DNA from: Bacteroidales bacterium
GTDB lineage: Bacteria; Bacteroidota; Bacteroidia; Bacteroidales; P3
Assembly: GCA_017428115.1 (NCBI GenBank)
Contig: JAFRRK010000074.1
Location: 1 to 54,859 of the forward strand
DNA length: 54,859 nucleotides
Direction of reading: 5' to 3'
Shown: positions 24,838 through 33,580 of the stretch, one piece after another
Layout of the letters: each line of letters starts with the position of its first letter
Numbering within the stretch: the stretch's first letter is position 1
Position numbers and translations under genes: made by a program
The notes under the pieces: model-generated
What the model saw: only the letters and a program-made list of their open reading frames with translations
Told to the model about the DNA's origin: nothing
Databases searched by the model: none

Positions 24838-25481
24838 AATTGTAAGGTAGTGTTTAAATGTTTATTTTGCAAAATAACGGCGACAACGCTTTTTTATTGT
24901 GCCACCTTTACCCAATTTCCATTTTCTCTCAACCCCTTCACCCCACAATGCGGCACATGCCCTTTAACGCATTACCCTCATTCCCGCCGAGTGCTGGCAA
25001 TACCCTTGAAACGCTACTGAAACCTACCGTTTCCTACCTATTGGAGAGCCGTTGCCACTCGAAAAATGGCAATCGAACTCCTACTGGTCGGCAGCAGAGC
25101 GAAGGAAATACAAATGCAAGGCGAATTCAAAACTACAAAAAAGTACACCAAGTTGAAAAAAAGTAGTATATTTGCAAAAGCAGACAGAGAGAAACAATGT
25201 CTGCAAACGTCTGAGAAAGCGCATTTTCACCCATCCCTATTGGTGAAACTGGACACTTCACATATAAAGGTTAAGGATTGTTGGGAAGATGAATGCTTCT
25301 GTTGGATTGTATTATAATTCGTGATACATCCCGCAGTGGAGCAATTCACCCAAACCTTTTTTTTTGTTTTCGGGAGTCCAGCCCCACGTCTTAAGATTAG
25401 GTCACGTTGGATGGCTCCACTTTCTTGTATTGTATAAGGATATGCAGCCGAGCCGCGGCATGAACAAAAAGTATTAGATGT
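24838..25481. other. Intergenic region (644 bp)
   Basis: Holds the divergent start regions of the YjgR gene (left) and the FISUMP lipoprotein gene (right). Bases 24900-25130 look like non-coding sequence with a segment (CTACCGTTTCCTACC near 25021) that is a reverse copy of one near 6825. A Bacteroidota -7 box is at 25167-25175, more than 300 bp before the lipoprotein start. The leader in between has two small hairpins (GCAGACA...TGTCTGC near 25179-25203 and TCACC...GGTGA near 25228-25247). Short open frames here overlap the promoter and show no signal of being real. Confidence 0.5.
25167..25175 (+). promoter_or_regulatory. Promoter -7 element TATATTTGC with long leader
   Basis: Perfect TATATTTGC at 25167-25175. 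No TTG at the usual distance. If used, it gives a leader of about 300 nt ahead of the lipoprotein gene at 25482. Confidence 0.55.
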
Positions 25482-26198
25482 ATGAAGCATTCTACATGTT
25501 TTTTAGCAGCTGCGATGCTGATGTTGACAACTGTTTTCTTCGCTGGATGCGAGAAAAATGACAATGATCTAGGTGGCGGTAACTGGGTGGATCTTGGGCT
25601 GCCTTCGGGACTGCTGTGGGCTACGCGCAACATTGGTGCCGCCTCGCCTGAGGACTATGGTGACTACTTTGCCTGGGGCGAGACAAGCCCGAAGAGTGTC
25701 TATGACTGGAGCACCTATAGGTACTGCAACGGGGATTCCACCAAGCTTACCAAGTACTGCAACAATTCGGAATTAGGCTACAATGGTTTCATCGACAGCC
25801 TGACCGTCCTCCAAGCTGTCGACGATGCCGCCACTGCTAACTACGGTGGGCGCACTCCCACCCGTGAGGATTGGAGTGAACTTATGAGTAATACTACTAT
25901 ATCTTGGACTAAACAGAAAGGTGTGAAGGGATTTCTTTTTACTGGACCTAGCGGCAACAAACTTTTCTTGCCCGCTACAGGCTGGCGTGAGGGCAGTTCA
26001 CTCAAAGGCGAAGGCGGTAGTGGCTATTATTGGTCGAGTTCACTCTATGCACCGCTTTACACTTACTATCCTATCTATGCGTATAATTTCGGCTTCTTCA
26101 TCATTGATTTTGGCTCTAGTCATGATGATGTGTGGTACATCGATAATGCAGTACGCAGTCGTGGATACTCAGTCCGTGCTGTACTCTCTGTGCGATAG
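25482..26198 (+). CDS. FISUMP-like lipoprotein
   Basis: 238 residues. Lipoprotein signal peptide with lipobox FFAGC (Cys23). The mature part has the pattern WVDLGLPSGLLWATRNIGA, DYFAWGE, RTPTREDWSEL, GWREGSSLKGEGGSGYYWSS and RSRGYSVRAVL, which is the Fibrobacter/Bacteroidales 'major paralogous domain' (FISUMP, related to DUF1566). Such proteins are abundant, probably surface-exposed lipoproteins of unknown role; the domain fold is thought to be C-type-lectin-like. It is followed by a terminator hairpin (26369-26381). A second member with a shorter match lies at 49870-50673. Confidence 0.85.
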   Translation: MKHSTCFLAAAMLMLTTVFFAGCEKNDNDLGGGNWVDLGLPSGLLWATRNIGAASPEDYGDYFAWGETSPKSVYDWSTYRYCNGDSTKLTKYCNNSELGYNGFIDSLTVLQAVDDAATANYGGRTPTREDWSELMSNTTISWTKQKGVKGFLFTGPSGNKLFLPATGWREGSSLKGEGGSGYYWSSSLYAPLYTYYPIYAYNFGFFIIDFGSSHDDVWYIDNAVRSRGYSVRAVLSVR

Positions 26199-26368
26199 GC
26201 CATACTTATGCTAAACTACTATATGTGATTATCTGGGTGGCGTTTTTACCGTTATGCCATCTAGGTGTTGTTCATGTCATAGAAACGGGTTTGTTGCAGT
26301 CCTACAGGCTGCATCCGTTATTGGTGTGTGCTTGACCACGGGACGGTGCCCTGGGCTATATCTTTCCC

Positions 26369-26386
26369 AGCCCGCCGGGCTTTCTT
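26369..26386 (+). terminator. Hairpin AGCCC-GCC-GGGCT plus T-rich tail
   Basis: AGCCCGCCGGGCT followed by TTCTTT, 170 bp after the FISUMP lipoprotein gene. An outer CTGGG...CCCAG pair just upstream adds a second stem. Confidence 0.55.
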
Positions 26387-26419
26387 TGGCTGGTACATCT
26401 ACTTTCTTTGGCTGGTACA
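26380..26419 (+). repeat. Two copies of an 18-bp direct repeat, 22-bp period
   Basis: CTTTCTTTGGCTGGTACA at 26380-26397 and again at 26402-26419, exact, with a 4-bp spacer. It starts within the terminator tail. Confidence 0.8.
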
Positions 26420-26433
26420 GCTATATGTCAAAA

Positions 26434-26506
26434 CGTTCATGAAAATGTGGCGAATCTCCGAACTTTCGTTCATAAAAATGTAACGATAGTCATAATATTC
26501 GTTCAT
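26434..26506 (+). repeat. 33-bp phased direct repeats upstream of the AAA ATPase gene
   Basis: CGTTCAT occurs at 26434, 26467 and 26500, exactly 33 bp apart. The first two copies extend to CGTTCATGAAAATGT and CGTTCATAAAAATGT; the third runs into the -7 box at 26514. A spacing of 33 bp is about three DNA helix turns, so the sites face the same side of the DNA. It looks like an operator array. Confidence 0.7.
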
Positions 26507-26513
26507 TTTTTTG

Positions 26514-26522
26514 TATATTTGC
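26514..26522 (+). promoter_or_regulatory. Promoter -7 element TATATTTGC of the AAA ATPase gene
   Basis: Perfect TATATTTGC at 26514-26522, 23 bp before the ATG at 26545. There is no TTG at -33; the 33-bp repeats occupy that place. Confidence 0.7.
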
Positions 26523-26544
26523 ATTTGGAATTAATGTTTTGTGT

Positions 26545-27852
26545 ATGTATAGAAGTGTTGTAAATCAGCTATGTGAATGGAAAAAGTCACCTCGCAGGAA
26601 GCCTTTAATACTACTAGGAGCCCGTCAGGTGGGTAAGACTTATAGTCTATTGGAGTTTGGAAGGGAGAATTATAAGTATGTGGCATACATAAACTGCGAC
26701 GATAATGATGAGGTGAGGAGTCTTTTTGTTCAGGATTACAATATTGACCGTGTAGTCCTCATAATTTCAGCGATAACGGGGGTCCCTATTGTCCCAGGGG
26801 ATACACTCATCATATTGGATGAAATACAGGAGTTGCCGCGTGGTCTGGCTTCGCTCAAATACTTTTGTGAGAGGGCACCGCAGTATCATGTTTGTGTGGC
26901 AGGTTCCTTATTGGGCATAACGCTTAGACATGGAGAATCCTATCCTGTGGGTAAAGTGAATACCATACAGATGTATCCAATGACTTTCACCGAGTTCCTT
27001 ATCGCTAGAGGCAAAGGAATGATGGCGGAGTTGTTGCAAAGGCATGATTGGAACACAATAGCAGGGCTGCATAGTATTCTGGTTCAAATGTTGCGAGAAT
27101 ATTATTTGGTTGGTGGTATGCCAGAGGCTGTGAGCGTTTTTCTTGACACAAATGATGCCAATAGTGTGCGAGAGGTGCAAAGAGAAATACTGACAGCCTA
27201 TAGAAATGACATTGCCAAGCATACAACTGACGAACAGTCGAAACGTATAGGAATGGTATGGAGGTCTATGCCCTCGCAACTGTCGAAAGAAAATAAGAAA
27301 TTCGTATACGGTGTTGTGAGAAAAGGAGGGAGGGCAAAGGAGTTTGAGTTGGCAATACAGTGGCTGGTTGATTCTGGACTTGTAATCAGGGTCGGTCGTG
27401 TCAATGCCCCGTCAATGCCATTAAAGGTATATGAAGATTTGTCGACATTCAAACTATTTCTTCTTGATGTCGGACTACTGGGAGCTATGGCAGAGATAAA
27501 TCCTGCTCAATTGCTGCTGCCCAATAATATGAAGGAGGCCAAAGGCATGTTTACGGAAAACTTTGTCTGCACTCAGTTGACAGCAAGTATTGGGCAATCT
27601 TTGTTCTATTATAGCAAGGAGAACAGCCCCTTGGAGATAGATTTTATGATGCAGCAAGATACACAGATTGTTCCAATTGAGGTAAAGTCGGAAGAGAATC
27701 TTAAATCAAAATCTTTGAGCACTTTGCTTCAAAGTAATACAGAGATGCACGGAGTGCGGTTCTCGATGAGTCCATATAGGGAGCAGGAGAGGATGACCAA
27801 TGTTCCGCTATATGGTGCAGGAGTGTATTTTAGAGAAAAGACGATGGAGTAA
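26545..27852 (+). CDS. AAA ATPase with C-terminal DUF4143 domain
   Basis: 435 residues from ATG at 26545. Walker A is GARQVGKT (residues 25-32), Walker B LIILDEIQ (88-95), and a sensor-like segment VCVAGSLLG follows. The C-terminal DUF4143 domain has FTENFVCTQL, then LFYYSKENSPLEIDFM and IVPIEVKS, an E-...-EID-...-EVK pattern like a PD-(D/E)xK nuclease fold. Members are common in Bacteroidota and archaea; their role is not settled. The gene stands alone behind a promoter with three 33-bp-spaced repeats. The stub at 246-371 is a dead relative with the same promoter layout. Confidence 0.9.
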   Translation: MYRSVVNQLCEWKKSPRRKPLILLGARQVGKTYSLLEFGRENYKYVAYINCDDNDEVRSLFVQDYNIDRVVLIISAITGVPIVPGDTLIILDEIQELPRGLASLKYFCERAPQYHVCVAGSLLGITLRHGESYPVGKVNTIQMYPMTFTEFLIARGKGMMAELLQRHDWNTIAGLHSILVQMLREYYLVGGMPEAVSVFLDTNDANSVREVQREILTAYRNDIAKHTTDEQSKRIGMVWRSMPSQLSKENKKFVYGVVRKGGRAKEFELAIQWLVDSGLVIRVGRVNAPSMPLKVYEDLSTFKLFLLDVGLLGAMAEINPAQLLLPNNMKEAKGMFTENFVCTQLTASIGQSLFYYSKENSPLEIDFMMQQDTQIVPIEVKSEENLKSKSLSTLLQSNTEMHGVRFSMSPYREQERMTNVPLYGAGVYFREKTME

Positions 27853-27902
27853 TAATATTATTATTTATTCTGCGTTATTTATTCTGCGTAATTAGAAATA
27901 TT

Positions 27903-28589
27903 ATGATTAAGGAAAATCTTACTAAGGTGCGTTCTACGCTTGCCGACGGGGTGCGGCTGGTGGCTGTTTCGAAGACGAAGCCTGTGGAGATGCTGCAGGA
28001 GGCCTACGACGCGGGGCAGCGGCTGTTTGGCGAGAATAAGGCATTGGAAATGCGCGACAAGCACGCTGTGCTGCCGCAGGATATTGAGTGGCATTTTATT
28101 GGACATTTGCAGACAAACAAAATCAAGTATATTGCCGAGTATGTGAGCTTGATACATAGTATCGACAGCCTGCACCTGCTGGAGGCGGTGGACAAGGAGG
28201 CTGAGAAGCATGGCAGGGTGATAGACTGTCTGCTGCAGTTTCATATTGCCACTGAGGAGACTAAGTTTGGCCTCGACATGGATGAGGCTACGGCTCTGTT
28301 GGAATCAGCGGAGTATGGAGCTATGAAGCATGTGCGCATAGTGGGGGTGATGGGCATGGCCACAAATACTGACAACTATGACCTGGTGAGGCATGAGTTT
28401 CGCACGTTGCATGGCTATTACGAACAGCTGAAGGCAAAGTATTTCGCCGGTCATGCGGAGTTTAAGGAGGTGTCGATGGGCATGTCGCACGACTATCGGA
28501 TTGCCATGGAGGAGGGGGCTACGTTGGTGAGGATTGGCAGCACAATATTCGGTGCTAGGAACTATGGTGTGCCGGTGAACGACGTTTAG
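27903..28589 (+). CDS. YggS family pyridoxal phosphate-binding protein
   Basis: 228 residues, the usual size. The N-terminus VRLVAVSKTKPVEMLQEAYD holds the Lys that binds pyridoxal 5'-phosphate; GENKALEMRDKH, WHFIGHLQTNKIKYI and SMGMSHDYRIAMEEGATLVR with RIGSTIFGAR are family marks. The protein is a single TIM barrel that helps to keep vitamin B6 and amino/keto acid balance rather than acting as a known enzyme. The typical order at residue 30-40 is N-Y-x-Q-E; here it is G-E-N-K-A, a minor change seen in Bacteroidales. It starts a long plus-strand run. Confidence 0.93.
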   Translation: MIKENLTKVRSTLADGVRLVAVSKTKPVEMLQEAYDAGQRLFGENKALEMRDKHAVLPQDIEWHFIGHLQTNKIKYIAEYVSLIHSIDSLHLLEAVDKEAEKHGRVIDCLLQFHIATEETKFGLDMDEATALLESAEYGAMKHVRIVGVMGMATNTDNYDLVRHEFRTLHGYYEQLKAKYFAGHAEFKEVSMGMSHDYRIAMEEGATLVRIGSTIFGARNYGVPVNDV

Positions 28590-28679
28590 AATGCAGAAAC
28601 GTTGGCCGATGTACTCGGTTTTAGTTCTTTGAATTTTATTTCATTAATATTATAGTTCTAACTTTAATAGTTTATCAAA

Positions 28680-29564
28680 ATGCATATTTTTAAGGACAAG
28701 AAGAAGATAATAGTTTCGTACCTGGTGATTACGCTGGGTATATTGATTTACACGTTTGGATGGGCGGCGGTGATGCTGCCTGCCAAGATTGTGGGCGGAG
28801 GAGTGAGTGGTATCTCATCAGTGTTGTATTATGCTGTGGGGCTGCATATTCCTATTGGTGTGATGAACTTGGTGATTAACGCCATATTGGTGCTGATAGG
28901 GTTCAAGATGTTGGGGTCGAAGTTTGGTGCCAACACCATCTACGGCATTGCCATGTCGTCGGCTTGCTTCATTTTGTGGCAGCAGGTGTTGCATGTCGAG
29001 ACGCTGTTCGACGTGAGCCAATTTGGCGGTTTTATGTGTGCCATCATCGGTGGCGCGCTGTGTGGTGGCGGCATAGGCATGACCTTTGCCATGGGTGGCA
29101 ACAGCGGCGGCACTGATATCATCGCCCTGATAGTGAGCAAGTATTATAATATATCGCCGGGCAAGGTGATTATGTATCTGGATATATTCATTGTGGGTAG
29201 CTCGTTTTTTGTGTCGCACAAGATAGAGAATGTGGTGTTTGGCTATATCGTGATGGTGACTATGACCTATGTGCTGGATATGGTGTTGGACGGCAACAAA
29301 CAGTCGTACCAGATTATGATTTTCTCTCCTAAAAACAAGGAAATAGGCGACTCTATCACCTCTGAAGTGGGGCGTGGCGCTACGCTGTTGGATGCCGAGG
29401 GATGCTACAGCCACCAGCAACAGCAGGTGCTAATAGTGATGGTGCATAAGACCGACAAGCCCCATGTGATGCAGATTATCCACCGTGTGGACCCCGATGC
29501 CTTTATCTCAGTGTCGAAGACACAGGGTGTGTATGGGCGTAACTTTGAGAAACTGAAATTGTAA
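28680..29564 (+). CDS. YitT family membrane protein
   Basis: 294 residues. Five to six membrane helices in the first ~200 residues (for example LVITLGILIYTFGWAAVMLP and GVMNLVINAILVLIGF) with the family motif KIVGGGVSGISSVLYY and a glycine-rich MGGNSGGTDIIALIV. The C-terminal ~85 residues form the soluble DUF2179 domain (GRGATLLDAEGCYSHQQQQV through ISVSKTQGVYGRNF). The transported substrate of this family is not known. The gene lies 90 bp after the YggS gene. Confidence 0.92.
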   Translation: MHIFKDKKKIIVSYLVITLGILIYTFGWAAVMLPAKIVGGGVSGISSVLYYAVGLHIPIGVMNLVINAILVLIGFKMLGSKFGANTIYGIAMSSACFILWQQVLHVETLFDVSQFGGFMCAIIGGALCGGGIGMTFAMGGNSGGTDIIALIVSKYYNISPGKVIMYLDIFIVGSSFFVSHKIENVVFGYIVMVTMTYVLDMVLDGNKQSYQIMIFSPKNKEIGDSITSEVGRGATLLDAEGCYSHQQQQVLIVMVHKTDKPHVMQIIHRVDPDAFISVSKTQGVYGRNFEKLKL

Positions 29565-29618
29565 CTGTAGCGTCGACCGTGACGTTCAGGACTGACGCAA
29601 CATAATTATTCACTCGAT

Positions 29619-30263
29619 ATGAAACTAATCTCCCCTTCACTACTAAGTGCCGACTTTGGCAATTTGCAGCGCGATATAGAGATGCTAAATGAGAGCCAGT
29701 GCGACTGGCTGCATGTGGATGTGATGGACGGCGTGTTTGTGCCTAACATCAGTTTTGGACAGCCTGTCGTGAAGCATATTAAGAAACATGCCCGCAAGCC
29801 GCTGGATGTTCACTTGATGATAGTGGATCCTGGCCGTTATGTGAACGACTTTAAGGAGGCAGGTGCCGACATACTGACGGTGCATTATGAGGCCTGCACG
29901 CATTTAGACCGCACGCTGCATGCCATCAAGGATGCGGGTATGCAGTGCGGTGTGGTGCTGAACCCAGGCACGGCTGTCAGCCTGTTGGAGGACACGGTGC
30001 AATTGTGCGACGTGGTGTTGCTGATGTCGGTAAATCCAGGCTTTGGCGGACAGAAGTTTATAGAGAACACCTACAATAAGGTGCAGCAGTTGCGCTCATT
30101 GTGCGACCGCAAGAATCCCTCCTGCCTCATAGAGGTGGACGGAGGAGTGAATGTGCAAAATGCTCCGCAATTGTTTGAGAAGGGTGCCGATGTGCTGGTG
30201 GCTGGCAACGCCGTCTTTAAGAGTGCCAACCCGCAGGAGACCATTAAACTGATGAAGCAGTGA
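29619..30263 (+). CDS. rpe: Ribulose-phosphate 3-epimerase
   Basis: Interconverts ribulose 5-phosphate and xylulose 5-phosphate in the pentose phosphate pathway. 214 residues, TIM barrel. Marks: SLLSADFGNLQRDIEML at the N-terminus, the metal-binding and catalytic VDVMDGVFVPNISFG, DVHLMI, MSVNPGFGGQKFI, and EVDGGVN. The stop codon overlaps the GTG start of the next gene (GTGA), so the two are translationally coupled. Confidence 0.97.
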   Translation: MKLISPSLLSADFGNLQRDIEMLNESQCDWLHVDVMDGVFVPNISFGQPVVKHIKKHARKPLDVHLMIVDPGRYVNDFKEAGADILTVHYEACTHLDRTLHAIKDAGMQCGVVLNPGTAVSLLEDTVQLCDVVLLMSVNPGFGGQKFIENTYNKVQQLRSLCDRKNPSCLIEVDGGVNVQNAPQLFEKGADVLVAGNAVFKSANPQETIKLMKQ

Positions 30264-31495
30264 GAGCCACACTACACTTAGCCCCAGGCAAGGATAAGGC
30301 CGTCATGCGCCGACATCCGTGGATATTCTCGGGTGCGGTAAGGAAGATAGTGGGCGAGCCACAGGAGGGCGACTTGGTGGATGTGGTATCGGCCGATGGG
30401 CGTTGGCTGGCTGTGGGACACTACCAGAGCGATTCGATAGTATGCAAAGTGTTGTCGTTCGACACGCAGCGGGTGGACGAGGCTTTCTTTCGTGAACGTC
30501 TGCAGAGTGCCATTGCCTATCGTGAACGCCTGGGATTCTTTGGAAGTAAGAAGGAGGAACTAAGAACTAAGAATTGGGCTGATAATTCTCAATTCAGAAA
30601 GGCTTCTCAATTCACTAATGTCTTTCGACTGGTACATGCCGAGGGCGACTTTATGCCCGGACTGGTGTGCGACTGGTACAACGGGGTGCTGGTGATGCAG
30701 GCGCATAGCGTGGGAATGCACAGGCTTTTCCCCATGCTCACTGGGCTGTTTGTCGACCTGCTGGGCAAACATGGCATCAAGTCGGTCTTTGACAAGAGCA
30801 GTGCCACTGTGCCAGGAGGATGCGAGGATGGTTATATTTGGGGTGATGAGCCAGAGGAATGGGTGATTTGTGAGCATGGCAACCGTCTGCTCATCAACTT
30901 CTACGAAGGGCAGAAGACGGGCTTCTTTGTCGACCAGCGCGAAAACCGCAACCTAGTGTCAACGCTTGCCGAAGGGCAGAGGGTGCTGAACTGTTTTGGC
31001 TACACGGGAGGCTTCAGCCTTGCCGCCCTACACGGAGGAGCAAGCTATGTGGAGACCGTGGACATCAGCAAGAAAGCTATCGGGCTGTGCAATCGTAATG
31101 TGGAGTTGAACTATGGCAACGAGGCGCCCCATAAAGGTGTGGTGGCCGATGTGTTGAAGTATCTGGAAGAGGTAGACAACCAGTTCAACCTCATCATCCT
31201 CGACCCGCCTGCCTTTGCCAAGAATCACCGTAGCCTGCAACATGGACTGAAAGGCTACCGCAATATCAACCAGCGGGCTATGGAGAAGATACGCCCCGGA
31301 GGACTGTTGCTGACCTTTAGTTGCAGTCAGGCGGTGAGCAACGACGACTTCAAGACTGTCTGTTTCACTGCTGCCGCCAATGCTCACAAGCAGGTGCGCA
31401 TCGTGCGCCAACTGCCTCATGCCATGGACCACCCCGTCAGCATCTACCACCCCGAAGGGGAATACCTGAAGGGATTGCTACTTGAAATAGAATAG
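30260..31495 (+). CDS. RlmI-like class I rRNA methyltransferase, with an internal repeat insert
   Basis: 411 residues from a GTG start that overlaps the rpe stop. N-terminal PUA-like domain (RHPWIFSGAVRKIVGEPQEG), then the SAM-binding motif VLNCFGYTGGFSLAALHGGA and the catalytic LIILDPPAFAKNHRSL loop, then FSCSQAVSND. This is the RlmI group, which makes 5-methylcytosine in 23S rRNA. Odd: between RERLGFF and NVFRLVHAEGDFMPGLV the protein carries about 24 extra residues rich in Lys, Asn, Ser and Gln, coded by A/G-rich repeat DNA (30542-30614) that resembles intergenic repeats in this window. Related proteins usually have few residues here. The frame is kept. Confidence 0.9.
   Translation: MRATLHLAPGKDKAVMRRHPWIFSGAVRKIVGEPQEGDLVDVVSADGRWLAVGHYQSDSIVCKVLSFDTQRVDEAFFRERLQSAIAYRERLGFFGSKKEELRTKNWADNSQFRKASQFTNVFRLVHAEGDFMPGLVCDWYNGVLVMQAHSVGMHRLFPMLTGLFVDLLGKHGIKSVFDKSSATVPGGCEDGYIWGDEPEEWVICEHGNRLLINFYEGQKTGFFVDQRENRNLVSTLAEGQRVLNCFGYTGGFSLAALHGGASYVETVDISKKAIGLCNRNVELNYGNEAPHKGVVADVLKYLEEVDNQFNLIILDPPAFAKNHRSLQHGLKGYRNINQRAMEKIRPGGLLLTFSCSQAVSNDDFKTVCFTAAANAHKQVRIVRQLPHAMDHPVSIYHPEGEYLKGLLLEIE
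30542..30614 (+). repeat. Composite microrepeat in frame inside the RlmI-like gene
   Basis: Begins GGAAGTAAGAAGGAGG, then AACTAAGAACTAAGAATT (family 'AAGAGCTAAGAAGTAAG'), then GGGCTGATAATTCTCAATTC and AAAGGCTTCTCAATTCAC. AATTCTCAATTC pairs with GAATTG just before it, giving a small hairpin. The tract is close in sequence to the intergenic copies near 3994, 34190, 49174 and 50674 and to the centre of the pgk terminator. Confidence 0.7.
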
Positions 31496-31496
31496 T

Positions 31497-33515
31497 ATGA
31501 AACCCATCGGAGTCCTTCTTGTCTTGACACTCTTCTGCTTCACCTCTATGCAGGCGCAGCAGCACCGTGAGCGATGGAAGGTCACTGACTTTTTTCCAGA
31601 GCACCATTTTGTGCCACCTAATGCCAAAACCCAGTGGGACAGCACCCGTACTCCCGACAAGGCGGGTGAGGTGGCATTCTATATGCGGTTGGCAGGACTT
31701 CAGCCATGGAAAGACACCTCGCATGAGGAAGCCCTCACCCTGATACGTGTCTCCATGCTGCCGCAGTATTCGCACCCCATGTTTATCTCTTTGGCAATTT
31801 TCGACGATAGCGTATACCGCATCAGTCTTCGGCGGGGCAACGCTATCTGCGGCTACGTGGAGCATTCCACCTATATGGAGTTAAGCGATACGGGCTATTA
31901 TGATGCTACTGAGGAACACTATAAGGGCAACCTGTGGATGGAGGGAATGATTGATGACCAAGAGCGAGAACTCACCGCCGAACAGGTGAATTCGCTGAAT
32001 CGGCTTCTTGTCTGGGTCGACCTGCCACACCACCCCCACACCACTCGCTGGGGTGGCAGAGACTTACCATACGTGATTGAGTACAGACATGGCAAGACCT
32101 ACAACGCTATATATGGCAATTGCTGCCATCGTGAGCCGCTTGACACCTTGGTCAACTATCTTGTCTTCCTGTCTGGCGCAAACGTTAGAGACAACGAGAT
32201 TCATTATAAATCTGAGGCAGGTATCACCCCTGCACAGTTCCCCGGTGGTGACTCGGCATACAATGCTTTCCTTGCTGAAAACCTGCGCTACCCCAAGATG
32301 GCTCTTGCCGAACTAGAGGAGGGTGAAGGCACTTTGAAATTTATTGTGGAGACTGACGGCAGTCTGTTCCTCATCGAGAGCAGTAAAGACAAGTATGGTT
32401 TCAGCGACGAGGCCAAACGTCTATTCTATCTCATGCCACGCTGGCAGCCCGCCATGGACATAGACAGACCAGTGCGAAACATAGTCAATCTCCCTATCCG
32501 GTTCACTCTCCCCGACAGCCTGCAACCCGTCTACGGCTCACCAATACTTGAAACCAAGCGCGACACCAACAAGTGGAAAACCATTTATGCAAGTTACCGC
32601 CGCCTGTTGGGCAATCCGCAGAACCAAGAGCACTGCTATTGGTTGGCTCGGCAATACTATGGGGAGTTCCTTTTGCCGATGAAAGCCCGGGTACCTAATA
32701 GTTTCGACTCCGCAAAGGTTGAATGGGGCGAAGAAACTTGGGGATCTATTCTTGACAACACGCCTGTAATTAAAGGAGCTGCCGACAGCGCCTTGCGCTA
32801 TTTTTACCGTGCCCTCACGGCAACCCAAAGTGTCGATGATGAGACACTCATTGATATGTATTTGCCTATCCGTCAGCTGGAACAGTATCTCGGCCTGCCA
32901 TACAATCCCCTGAACAAGCTGCCCTACGACACCGTGCCGGGAATCTACTATCCCTATTCATACTTCATAGACCTGCCTGCCGACGGACACCTTGACTCGA
33001 CTGTGGATGTTTCATTAAGCAGTGCCTATTTCTGGGCGGAAGCTTTCTCTCGTGACCTCACCGCAATGTCCGAGCCTGTGCTGTACGACAGCACCCTTAC
33101 ACTCGGCGACACAGTCTTTCGCTTTGCTTTTTACCCATCTTTCCATCCGCCACTTTGCTTCCGTGTGGAGCGTAGCGATAACAAGTCAATGCTCTATTGG
33201 ACCAAGCTCGACTATACCATTGATGAACATTCTCTGTCTGCCACATATTATCCTATCCAGGGCAGTCGCAATCTGAGCAAGCAAGAATACAGCAAACTGA
33301 TGCAAATTTTCGCTGACTTAGACTTCGACCACAAGGGTCATATCAACTACACGCTAATGATGGATGGTGCCCAATGGGTAATCGAACGTCGCACAGCCGA
33401 CACCTTCAAAGCATACTTCACCAACTTAGGAGGCATGAAAATTGATGCGCTTTATTCCTACCTCATCTCCCTGTCCGGCATCGAGGCCGGCTATGCCTCA
33501 GAATACTGCGATTAG
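31497..33515 (+). CDS. Secreted protein with a TonB C-terminal domain
   Basis: 672 residues, start 1 bp after the previous stop. Signal peptide MKPIGVLLVLTLFCFTSMQAQ. Residues ~245-335 look like a TonB C-terminal domain: FPGGDSAYNAFLAENLRYP, then GTLKFIVETDGSLFLIES, DEAKRLFYLMPRWQPA and VNLPIRFTL. Unlike true TonB proteins there is no N-terminal anchor plus Pro-rich arm; the domain sits mid-protein, with long uncharacterised parts before and after it (the latter Tyr/Asp/Ser-rich). Such proteins are found in Bacteroidota but their job is unknown. It may bind a periplasmic or outer membrane partner. It is coupled to the RlmI-like gene by spacing only. Confidence 0.65.
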   Translation: MKPIGVLLVLTLFCFTSMQAQQHRERWKVTDFFPEHHFVPPNAKTQWDSTRTPDKAGEVAFYMRLAGLQPWKDTSHEEALTLIRVSMLPQYSHPMFISLAIFDDSVYRISLRRGNAICGYVEHSTYMELSDTGYYDATEEHYKGNLWMEGMIDDQERELTAEQVNSLNRLLVWVDLPHHPHTTRWGGRDLPYVIEYRHGKTYNAIYGNCCHREPLDTLVNYLVFLSGANVRDNEIHYKSEAGITPAQFPGGDSAYNAFLAENLRYPKMALAELEEGEGTLKFIVETDGSLFLIESSKDKYGFSDEAKRLFYLMPRWQPAMDIDRPVRNIVNLPIRFTLPDSLQPVYGSPILETKRDTNKWKTIYASYRRLLGNPQNQEHCYWLARQYYGEFLLPMKARVPNSFDSAKVEWGEETWGSILDNTPVIKGAADSALRYFYRALTATQSVDDETLIDMYLPIRQLEQYLGLPYNPLNKLPYDTVPGIYYPYSYFIDLPADGHLDSTVDVSLSSAYFWAEAFSRDLTAMSEPVLYDSTLTLGDTVFRFAFYPSFHPPLCFRVERSDNKSMLYWTKLDYTIDEHSLSATYYPIQGSRNLSKQEYSKLMQIFADLDFDHKGHINYTLMMDGAQWVIERRTADTFKAYFTNLGGMKIDALYSYLISLSGIEAGYASEYCD

Positions 33516-33580
33516 TGAAAAAACAATAAACATATATACTTTGAGCAATTTTTTAGCGTTAATTAGTACAAATTTTTATT

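Larger units (their letters stand above)
26199..26433. other. Intergenic region with terminator and 22-bp tandem repeat
   Basis: Holds a terminator (26369-26386) and two copies of CTTTCTTTGGCTGGTACA (26380-26397 and 26402-26419). The first part (near 26300) has CCTACAGGCTG, which recurs at about 40392. No gene is seen. Confidence 0.5.

Noticed and set aside
25066-25317. 83-codon open frame between the YjgR and FISUMP genes
   Set aside because: The frame runs across the -7 promoter box at 25167-25175, has no ribosome site and no recognisable motif.
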